Positions 1 through 9,587 of a stretch of 64,000 bases of DNA are shown here, in pieces. The notes under the pieces were generated by a model. That model saw nothing but the letters and a program-made list of their open reading frames with translations. It did not search any database and was not told the origin of the DNA. Location of the stretch: contig NC_134683.1 of the NCBI RefSeq assembly GCF_024713945.1, forward strand, positions 2,532,501 through 2,596,500, in the 5' to 3' direction. A program made the position numbers and the translations under genes. Source of the DNA: Dermatophagoides farinae (Eukaryota; Arthropoda; Arachnida; Sarcoptiformes; Pyroglyphidae). Each line of letters starts with the position of its first letter. Positions within the stretch are counted from its first letter, which is position 1.

Positions 1-1256
1 TGTAAACCCAAAAAAAGCCTTGTTATATGTTGGATGCTATTGAAGAGAGAGAGAGAGAGAGAACGAACGAAAATGAACAACAACAACAACAACAACAAAA
101 AAGAGGAAACATACAGACACACACGATTACCAGACAATATTTCTGGTTTATAAATTTGAATATATTATGAATCTGATTCGGCGTCATTTAATTCATATAC
201 AAAGATTTTTAATGTCGATTAAAATTTTTATTATTATTAATATATATATAGATCCTAATGGCATGATTTCATCGATATCTATGTTGATATTGTTGATTCA
301 TTTTGATGAATATATAACTGTAAACTGATTCTTTCTTTTTTTCACTCTTTCTCTCTCTCTATTGAATGAATAATTGCAATTCAATGAGAATATACATGAT
401 GCCAATATGGTAATATTTGCACCATGAACCAGATCCATATTCCATCATATAACACACACACAGACACCATTTATAACCATTTGAAAACAATTCAATTCAA
501 TTGTTTATTTCAAACTCTTTTTATTTCTTCTTTGGCTGGTTATATATTATTGTGTTTAATGTAAATGTATGTATGTAACTATCGTGGCTTTTCTTTAATT
601 CATTCGATTTTTGTTTTTTTTCGCACATCATTTTTTTTTCTTCTTCTTCCAGATTCACAATTCCGACAATAAAAACAATTTGTTGTTGTTGTTGTCGTCG
701 TTGTTGTTGTTTGATTCTTATCATAGACATGGAAAATGAAGAAAAATCTCAAATATGATGTCAAGGGTGAATGGTGAGATGAGCTAGATGGAATGAACTA
801 GATTTTTTTTTGTTTTGTTTTGAATTTCTAATCTAGTTTCTATAGAAATAAAAAAAACAGATATCTTAAGATTTTGATCATGATCATGATCATCAATGAA
901 ACAAGATTCCAATGAAACGTGACATTATCCAATGGATCAACAACAATCCCTTGTAATATATAAAATCTCATTTGATAATTTTTTGAACATTTTTATTTCA
1001 TTTCATTTTTTTTTTATTATCAACATCAACATCGTTGATTTTTCTTGTTATATTATCAATATAATCATAATCAGAATCGATTGTTAATTTCTTATTTTGT
1101 GTGTTGATGATGAATATTGTAGGATAAAGTTGAAATGGGCAAAACAAAAAAAAGGTGGTGGTGGTTGTGATTAATTGTGTGTGTGTGTGTGTATGTGTGG
1201 AAAAGATAAGTAGATATTGGATCTAAAATTTTGTTTTTAGTTTAGAATTTTTATGA
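1..1256. other. Non-coding stretch downstream of the PDZ gene
   Basis: No supportable coding region. It holds a (GA)n run at about 44-62, a (CAA)n run at about 76-97, a (TG)n run at about 1175-1192 and a short tandem of GATCAT units near 876-893. The last part is probably the 3' untranslated region of the minus-strand PDZ gene that ends at 1257. Confidence 0.6.
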
Positions 1257-3198
1257 TTAAAAATCCTTTATCAATTCTGTTTGGGCAATATATTGTGTTC
1301 CAGGTGGTGTACGATAAGTAATAGGCACATGTGAACTAATCCAACCGGGTGCTGGACTTGATTCACGGCTTGGATTATATGCATAATTTATATCATCATT
1401 TTCATCCGGTATAAAACCAGATCTACCGGCTGGTGTTGAATTACTTGGTGGTGGCCAAATACGTGTTGATGATCGTACACGACCATAATTAACGAATGGT
1501 GAATTAGGTCGATCACCATAACCAAAATCACGATCAACTGATTGTGCACGACTTGGTGGCCATGCATATTCTTGATTATGTGGTGAATCTAAATAAAAAA
1601 AAATTGAATTGAATTATTCAAAAAAAAATCGATTATAATATTGCTTACCTCGACCTTCAACATATGCACCTTTATGTACATTTGGTACTGGTGGTGGCCA
1701 TACAGGACGAATTTTTCTACGTTCAATACCAGATAATGATGGCCGTAAATTTTTAATTGTTGGCGGCGTTTGATTAATATATGTTTGCATCTGTCGTGTT
1801 TGTGATGGTAATAATTGATCAACATTAGGAATATTAACAATAGGTAATGGATCTTTCCAATCACGATCCGAACTAATTGAATTAAATCTTTGACGATGAT
1901 TGACACCGAAATATTTTTTCTCATTATTCACCGGTTGTATACCATGATTACCAATTGGTACAATTGATTTGACCATTATACGATTTGTATTGGGCAATCC
2001 GAATATTTTTTTATTTGGATCAACACGAATAGGATTGTTATTGGAATCATTAAAATCAAAATTACTGCCAATTGTAGGTGTTGATGGTGTTGATTGTGAG
2101 ACTTGCCGTGATTGTTGTTGCATTGGTTGTTGTTGTTGTTGTGTTTGTTGAGGAAAAGCCGGTGATGATGGTGTTGTCAATGAAATCGAATGATTCAATT
2201 GCAATCGATTCGGAGATTTCGATGGCGAACGTGGATTCAGGCCAAAAACACGCACATCTTTTCGTGGTTGTCCTGGTTGTGTGGCTTCTGGACGTAAAAG
2301 TTGTTGTTGTTGTTGTTCATCAGATCTAAATATTGTATTGTTGTTGTTTGGTTCAGGACTATGTATTGGTTTGAATTGTCCAATTGAAGAATCAGGTGAA
2401 CGACTATTAAATGATTGTGGTGAATGAATGGCTAAATAAAATGTATTGTAAATTCGAAAAAGATCATCACAAAATCATCTATTCCATACCTTGGTTTCCA
2501 TTTTGCATTGTTGGTGGTGCCATCATTTGCATTTGTACCTGTGTTGATCTAATGACATTTTGATTATCTCGTGACATTATTTGATTTGGCTGCTGCTGCT
2601 GTTGCTGTTGTAATTGTTGTTGTTGTTGTTGCTGATGTTGTTGTTGTTGGTGTTGATGTGAATAAATAGGTGGTTTAAATGGAACTGGTGGAAATGAGCC
2701 GGACGTTCCATATACGGGACATCTGATCTTTCAGAAATTATTTCCGTGTTTCGTTCGATTCGTGGTTCAACATCTCGGCCATCATCACTTTTTAGACAAA
2801 AAAAAATCTGTATGATCAAATGATCAAACCAATAACGAAAAAAAATGGCTCACCGAAGAATAAATAGATCAATACAATGTGTACATCGGAGAATAATTTG
2901 TTGAACTTCGTCATGTGTTAGGCCACGTAAAGAGATGTTTCCGATACGAACTAATTCATCACCTTCAGAAAGGCCACCCAAATATGCTAAACTATCTGGT
3001 GTAACCTAATCAAAAGAGAAAAAATGGACAAATTTAACATCAATTTTTCCAAAAAAAAACAAAAACAAAACATCAACCTACTTTTTGTATCTGAAATGGT
3101 TGACCTATTTCAGCACCACCACCTAAACGAAAACCCCATGCTTGGCTTGGATTCTGGCGGCGTAATGTCACCAAAGTTGGTTTTTTAAAAGGTGGCAT
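1257..3198 (-). CDS. PDZ-domain protein, Zasp/PDLIM (ALP-Enigma)-like, no LIM domain seen
   Basis: Five exons on the minus strand: 3198-3078, 3007-2854, 2722-2490, 2431-1649 and 1588-1257, about 540 residues. Residues 1-90 form a PDZ domain: the carboxylate-binding loop reads WGFRLGGG, followed by PDSLAYLGGLSEGDELVRIGN. The remainder is low complexity with a poly-Gln block (about 2580-2660) and repeated W-P-P motifs, and no LIM domain before the stop. PDZ proteins of this family tie alpha-actinin to the Z-disc or to actin stress fibres; that role is inferred from the family. Start: the ATG at 3198 directly precedes the PDZ; an in-frame ATG at 3258 would add a (CA)n-encoded Cys/Val run and is less likely. 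Two junctions are ambiguous. Exon 1/2 needs a weak GTTGAT donor, and exon 3 has two acceptors (2722 or 2787) leading to different frames. Confidence 0.75.
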
Positions 3199-4750
3199 AT
3201 TCTTGTTTACACACAAATACACACACACACACACACAACGATTTATGGCTCTCTTCACAAATTAGATTATTGAATCAATCAAATTTGATGAAATTGAGAA
3301 TATTAAAAAAAAAAATTCACAATAATTAAACCATACATATAATAAATAATAAATTATATGAAAGACAAATTCGTTCGACGTTCAAGTTATTTTGTCTGTC
3401 TTGGAAAAGACCTACAGGAAAAGAATCAATATTCTGTATATCGTAAATGGTAAAAATGTTTTCTCCTTTTTCGTATAAATTGCAATAATAATAAAGCCAA
3501 TCGTTGTTATTGTCGATGATGACGATGATGATGTTGATATTTTATTTTTCACTCAAGTCGAGCAATTCTTTACAGTAGTAGAAGAATTTCAATTTTTAAA
3601 TTTAGAATCAACAACGATGATGTTGATGTTGATGTTGATGATGATGATGATGATGAAACTGTGTTGACGTGTATGATGATGTTTCTTACATTTGTCACCG
3701 ACACCGATTTCTTTTTGATTATCATACTTGATTTGAAGAATAAAAAATTTTTCTTACACTTTCGACCGTCATCATCATCATCATCAAATAACCATGATTT
3801 GAATTGAAAGAATTTTTTCTCATAACAACTGCCACTACTACTACTACTACTTTTTCAAATTCTTTCAGCTATTATTGTTTTTAATCTTGAAAATATTTTT
3901 TTTCCAATTTGTAAATACCGATTCTGATTCTTATAAACATTCTTTTCTTTTCATTGATCTACACATGTAAATTAATATTTTTTTTCAAAAAAAAAAATGT
4001 ACCGAATCTGGGCAAAAAACAAGTAAGCCTACATACATTACATTTGTAGAAAGAGAATTCTTGAATCAACTGAATAAAGTAGAATGTGAAAACGATTCTA
4101 AACGATTCTAATATGTTGTTGTTGTTGTGTTGCCAAATTTGTGGGCAACATCCCTAAACAATTTTTTAACGTTTTTTTTTGATGATGATGATGATTATTA
4201 GATGGATCTTTTTTTATTTCAAATATTACCGCTGTGCATACATCTTATTTTGGTTTCCGCACATCGTATTGTCATTTATATTTAAGAAAACAAAAAATCT
4301 GTAATTGGCCCAATTCCAGATTTATGGTTTTTTTTTGTTTCATTGATGATGTTGATGTTTATTGAATTCAAATCGATTCCAGATCAGCCAATAAAATTAT
4401 CGAAGGTCGATTTTTTGTTTAGGAACAAGGTTATAATGATCATGATAATTTTTAATGTTAAAGTCTGGATGGAAAAAAAATATTGGATTTGTGGCTAGTG
4501 AAAAATTTTTGAATTTGAAAAAATTTTTCAATTTTGTAACTCGTTCTTATAATAAAAGATGGCAGCACAGATGTTGAATGATTTGAAGTTCTTTTTTTCC
4601 AGTTACAGCATTGATGAACGCAAGCCACGTGTTTTCACATATATTGCATATATTTCGCGTCAAGACGAGCATAATTCGCAGGTGATTGATTTTCAATTAT
4701 TTCGAAAACAATTCAATTTTGATAAATAAAATTCTACTATATATTTCAAA
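3199..4750. other. Intergenic region between the PDZ gene and La
   Basis: The two genes are head to head, so this 1.5 kb should hold both promoters and 5' leaders. Only simple-sequence material is visible: (CA)n at about 3220-3238, (GAT)n tracts near 3515-3655 and A- or T-runs. No coding region or clear TATA box was recognised. Confidence 0.5.
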
Positions 4751-6191
4751 ATGGTCACTGCTGAAGCGGAAAAAGTTGACATCACCGATAGTGAAAAGAA
4801 AATCATTGATCAAATCGAGGTAATAAATTCATCTATTGTGACTGAATGTATTTTTTTTTGTATTAGAAAAATTAATCTTGATGATTCTTTATTCTTAGTA
4901 TTATTTTAGTGACATTAATCTGCGTCATGATAAATTTATGAAATATCAATTGAGAGAAAATGATGGCTGGTTTCCATTGGATAAATTGATGACATTCAAT
5001 AAGTTGAAAACATTGTCTACTGATAAAAATGTCATCATAGATGCATTGAAAAAATCATCAAATGGTCTAATTGAATTGAGTGAATGTGAAACAAAATTGC
5101 GAAGAATTAAACCATTACCAGAATATACACCTGAATATTTTAAACAATTGAATCTTCGTACACTACATTTGAAAGGATTTCCTAAAGATTCTACATTTGA
5201 ACAATTGAAAATTTTTTGCAGCCAATATGGTGAAATTGATTCAATCGAAATGCGTAGACGTGATGGTAATTTTAAAGGCTGTATTATGGCTGTATTTAAG
5301 AATCAAGAAATTGCCGATAAAATTCTTGCAACTGATGGTCTTAAATATAATGATATGGAATTATTGAAAGAGAATAAGGAACGATATTTTGAGCGTAAAA
5401 AAAATTTTCTCGAATCAATTCGTAATAAAAAAAAGAATAAAAAATCTCATGAAGAAGTAGCAATCAAAACTGAAGGAGCAATCATGAAAATTACTGATTT
5501 GTCTGCCGAAACCAAATATATTCAAATTAAAACAGAATTGACTAAACATTCCAAAGTTGCATTCGTAACGGCTATTGGTGAATCACGACAATGTATGGTT
5601 CGATTTGATGAAAAAAATGGCGCAATACAAGCATTGAAAGCTTTGCGTGACCAATCTACCAAAAAAGATGAAGATAAAACCAATGATGGCGAAAAAAAAG
5701 ATGGTGATGATGCTAAAGTTGAGGATAAAAAAGATGGTGATGATTCTAAAGTTGAAGATAAAAAAGATGGTGATGATGCTAAAGTTGAAGATAAAAAAGA
5801 TGATGACGATGCTAAAGTTGAGGATAAAAAAGAAGTTGGCAATGAAAAGGATTCCAATGTTGAAGAGAAAAATGTAAAGAATGACGATGAAGATTTGACA
5901 AACGAATTTATCGTTAAACTTTGTGGACAAAATGTCAAGGTTTCATTAGTTAGCGGTGAAGAGGAGAAAAAGTATTGGGTCGATTTCAACCAAAGCCGAC
6001 AACAATCCAATATTGGACGATCAAAAAAGAATAAATGGCAAAGTAAGTTAATTTTCTATTTAAAAAAAAATAAATTTCTTATAATCAAATAAAAATTTTT
6101 CACAGAAGGTAAAAAACGTCATTTTGACAATAAAGATAACGACAATGGCAATCAAGAGCCAAAGAAAAAGTTGGCAAAAGTGGAAGGATAA
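4751..6191 (+). CDS. La: La ribonucleoprotein (lupus La autoantigen homologue, SSB)
   Basis: Three exons: 4751-4819, 4899-6042 and 6106-6191, 432 residues. La binds the 3' UUU-OH of nascent RNA polymerase III transcripts, protects them and acts as an RNA chaperone in the nucleus. The La motif (about residues 15-95) is split by intron 1 and reads QIE then YYFSDINLRHDKF, with the aromatic and Asp residues that hold the RNA 3' end. RRM1 lies at about 105-180 (TLHLKGFPKDST). RRM2 starts at about 213 (IMKITDLS) and resumes near 358 after an acidic/basic repeat insert. The C-terminus is Lys-rich with KKKLAK-type basic stretches, as expected for nuclear retention and RNA binding. Length is close to the usual 400-430. 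It is tail to tail with the galactosyltransferase gene. Confidence 0.95.
5694..5825 (+). repeat. Four tandem 33-bp units coding KKDGDDAKVED inside La RRM2
   Basis: Four head-to-tail 33-bp units, nearly identical, each coding KKDGDDAKVED (third Asp-Gly varies to Ser or Asp). A decayed fifth unit follows to about 5860. The array is in frame and lies at residues about 289-332 of the La protein. The alternating Lys and Asp/Glu composition predicts a disordered, highly charged segment. Confidence 0.95.
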
Positions 6192-6426
6192 TAACTAATC
6201 CACAACGTCCATACATCATCAAATCTTTTACCAGAATATTTTGTCAATAATTTGAAAATTTAAATGGCACGAAGTCCGAAGACTCTTGTACCGATGATGA
6301 AATGAAAAAATAATTGCATGAAAGAATATTTTGTCAACAGAATTTCAAATAATTGTTTCTTTCACTATAATTTCATTCTATATTTAGCATATAATATAAC
6401 TGCATTATTATTCTAAAATATTTGCA

Positions 6427-6432
6427 AATAAA
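6427..6432 (+). terminator. Polyadenylation signal AATAAA for La
   Basis: A canonical AATAAA hexamer lies about 235 bases after the La stop codon and 55 bases before the 3' end of the opposing galactosyltransferase coding region, so the two 3' untranslated regions probably meet or overlap here. Confidence 0.6.
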
Positions 6433-6486
6433 GACAAAATACTTCAAGTTTTATTATATGATAGTCATGATTATTTGTTTTTATTA

Positions 6487-7519
6487 TTATTCATTAAGTA
6501 TGGCTTGAATTTTTGTATATAATGGATAAAATTCAATTGATTTTCGTACATATGTGGTATTCAATGTGGATAGGCCATCAGTAGATATTCGATCTAAAAC
6601 ATTAGCCAATAATTTTTGTCTTTCAACATTTGATTGTCCTTCATGACCATGTTTGATCATCGTACATCGAGCAACATTCTGTGGATATCGTTCAATAAGA
6701 CCAAAATTATGTTTAATTCGTTGATAGAAATCATCATCTTCGCCGCCCCATCCACTATACAGATTTGAATAACCGTTTACATGACGAAATTGTTCCTTGC
6801 TTATTGTAATAACACCACCAAACAATGTTGGATAAATTAGAACGAAACGAAATTTATCCAAATATGAGCACAAATGTTTGGGCAATTTTGTACAGGAATA
6901 TGTTTGCTCAATATTCAAAGGCAATATATCAACATCATGAAATATGAAACAATCAATTTCATGTTCAAGACCAAGAGATTCTTGAAAACCAATGTTTAAT
7001 AAATTGGCTCTATTAAATGGTTTATCATCAGCTTGTTCAATAATAAAAATCTGATAATCAATTTGATTCTGTTTGATAAGAAAACTGTGCATATGTTGTA
7101 GGAATATTGTTAAATGCTCGGTTCGATTACGAAAAGGCACAATAATTGCAACTCGTTGTTTACGATTCGAATCACAGTGTTTATTATGATATCGGCCACC
7201 ATAATCAACAGTGGCTAATTGTTCAGAATTGTTAAAATATCCATTAGCTATAAAGATAAAACAGAATGAATGTGACAGAAATATATTAACAATAAATTAA
7301 CAATCACTGAATCATACCATTTCTATACAAATTAAATTGTTTGTGCGGACATAATAATTTTGGTGGACGAATTTCAATATAACCAAAATGATAAGAATTC
7401 GGTAAAGTAAGTGGAAATAAAAAGGCGACTAGAAGTGCAAATATGATGAATTTTTCAATAAAATTTAAACGATCATTCCATTTTCTTAATATTATTCGTA
7501 AATTGGTCCATATGGACAT
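6487..7519 (-). CDS. Beta-1,4-galactosyltransferase / beta-1,4-GalNAc-transferase family (GT7), type II Golgi membrane protein
   Basis: Two exons on the minus strand, 7519-7318 and 7247-6487, 320 residues. A short cytoplasmic tail is followed by a membrane segment at about residues 22-40, then the GT7 catalytic domain. Family motifs appear in order: VAIIVPFRNR (nucleotide-sugar fold start), FNRANLLNIGF, FHDVDILP with the metal-binding DVD, FGGV, the acceptor-site GWGGEDDD, and MIKH with the Met/His that help hold Mn2+. It should transfer Gal or GalNAc from the UDP-sugar to terminal GlcNAc in the Golgi. The GWGGEDDD spelling fits the B4GALT1-6 branch rather than the xylose-specific B4GALT7. 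The sequence alone does not separate Gal from GalNAc donor use. The stem is short and total length is at the low end for the family. Confidence 0.93.
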
Positions 7520-8370
7520 TTTATCAGTATATCAAAAAAAAAAAAAAAAATCAAAAACAAATTCCACACTGAAACATTTTCTAAATGGAAAAATTTTCTG
7601 AATACAAAATTAATTTGCGAGCATATTATTATTACCATTCATAAATTCAATGATGATGATTGAACTAAACGAATGATTATAACGGATTCAATTAGAATAT
7701 ATAATAATCATTGATTTTTTCAATCGATTTTTTTTTGTTTTGTTTTGTTTTGATATTCTCCTATGATTTTATCATTCCAGAATCATGTTTGTTATAATGT
7801 TCAACATTCCATTCGAAACTATATCCAGTTTAAATTCAAACGAACAAACAAAAAAAAATAAATAGTAAAAGAATCCAATAGATTTGACAATCTCATAAAT
7901 GTTACGAATACACGCGTATGCGTGTTAAAATATTCTTGAATTGGAAAAAAAAAATTTTTCCCTTTTTCTTCTGTAAATATAACTGTCATCATCATCGATA
8001 AGAATATGATGATGATGACAGAGACATGGAATTTTCATTCCGAATCATGATGATGATACATGAATCAGCAACAAGAGTATGGCAAAAAAAAAAGAAGTGA
8101 GTATATGAATGTGAGGAAAGAAAAAATATGTACTGAACACACACACACATACAAATCGAGTTTGAGAACTGAAATACAAAAAAAAAATACTTTCTATACT
8201 GTGGTCTATAATAATGATGATGATGATAATTGTGTCGAAAAAAAACCGATTCAAAAACCAATGGAACCCGAACAAAAAAAAACACACACACACACAAAAC
8301 GAGAAAATGAGTGAGAGTGACACACATTTAGGTTCGGTACAAAAAAAAATCTTCTGACTCCCAAAACCAT

Positions 8371-8391
8371 ACACACACACACACACACACA
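8371..8391. repeat. (CA)n microsatellite
   Basis: An uninterrupted AC dinucleotide run of 21 bases, one of many in the window. Confidence 0.9.
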
Positions 8392-8551
8392 ACATACGGG
8401 TGGAATGCTGTTCCATTTACCGCTACTTTTGTTATATACTATTTTTTTCGGATATCCATTTATTCGATCCAACATTATATAAAGTGGAAAGTAAAACTAT
8501 CTAGAAGAGCATGGCGAATGATCGTCAACCAAACAGCGACAATGATAATGT

Positions 8552-8593
8552 CGGTCGGTCGGTCGGTTGGTCGGTTGGTTGGTTGGTTGGTTG
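8552..8593 (+). repeat. GGTC/GGTT tetranucleotide array
   Basis: About ten tandem tetranucleotides of the form GGTY, first mainly GGTC and then GGTT. A shorter array of the same unit occurs at about 23760-23782. Confidence 0.9.
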
Positions 8594-9521
8594 ATGGTTC
8601 CAAAATTTGTACCGCTGCCTACCATCATCAATAGTTATGGTTTTTGTTGTTGTTATTATTATTATTATTATTTTTATTGTTGTTCATTGATGATGCGCAT
8701 TTTTCCAACAGTGGTCCACTGATCCATTAGTTTTGGTTCGTCACCTAATTTCTAAAATGTTCCAAAATATGTATGTGTGAGTATTCTCTCTCATACAAAA
8801 AAAAAAATTCAATGTGAATTGTAGTGCGTGTGTGTGTGTATGTATGTATTATATAATCAAGATAATTGTTACAAGTGGAAAAATTTCACAATACTAAGCT
8901 ACGGGATCATCATCATCATCATAATTATCAATTTTTGATCTCTAAAAAATTCTTAATTTCAATAAATTTCGATTCTATATACGTTTTGTATATTCATCTC
9001 TTGTTGTTGTTGTTGTTGTCGCTGTGTTTTTTTCTTTTTCTTAGCTTTAGTTTTTTGCTAAATGCCTTGGTCCATTTGATTGTGATTTATTATCTCTTCT
9101 TTTCTCTCTCTCTCTCTCTATATTCATCAAAAAAGTTAACATTCGATTTTGTGGATAAATTTTTTGTTGTTGTTGTTGTTGTTTTGCTACACACACACAC
9201 ACTCCTACACGCTACTACGAAAATAGAACGTGCCCGCGTTGTTTTTAAAATCTGCCATTGTATTCTTCTTCTTGATGAACATAAAGTTTGCTATAGAATC
9301 ATCAATTCATCAATACAATATTTCGATTTTTTTTTATTGTCCACCGAACCAATAATATAAAAAAAGACATGTAGTGTGTTAACGAAAATTAAAACAAAAA
9401 CGTGTTATAAAAAAAATTATTAGTTTTCAAAAATTTAGATCACTAAAAATAGTTTGTAAAAAAAAATATCTGCATCGTTACAAACAAAAAAATCTTTAGC
9501 CTGATCCGATAATATATTCGC

Positions 9522-9535
9522 ATTTGCATTTGCAT
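9522..9535 (+). promoter_or_regulatory. Overlapping octamer motifs ATTTGCATTTGCAT
   Basis: One complete octamer (ATTTGCAT, the reverse complement of ATGCAAAT) overlaps a second 7-base match. The pair lies 52 bases before the presumed first coding ATG of the calcium channel beta gene. The octamer is the classical binding site of POU-domain factors; function here is inferred only. Confidence 0.35.
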
Positions 9536-9587
9536 AAATCAATCAAATGAATCCATTATCCAAATAGGAGATATTCGTTATCCACAC

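Larger units (their letters stand above)
7520..9587. other. Intergenic region upstream of the galactosyltransferase and the calcium channel beta gene
   Basis: Divergent promoter region of about 2 kb. Contents: (CA)n tracts near 8138-8150, 8281-8296 and 8371-8391, a GGTC/GGTT tetranucleotide array at 8552-8593, (TTG)n and (TTATTA)n tracts near 8640-8690, and (TTG)n near 9003-9020 and 9163-9183. A TATATAAAG at 8476-8484 lies just before an ATG in good context at 8511. The short frame from that ATG runs into the tetranucleotide array and could be a 5' alternative exon, but I cannot join it to the gene. Confidence 0.45.

Noticed and set aside
5522-6010. 162-codon open frame antisense to the La gene
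   Set aside because: It is the shadow of the Lys/Asp repeat on the other strand (poly-Ser/Phe) and has no family resemblance; the La frame explains the region.
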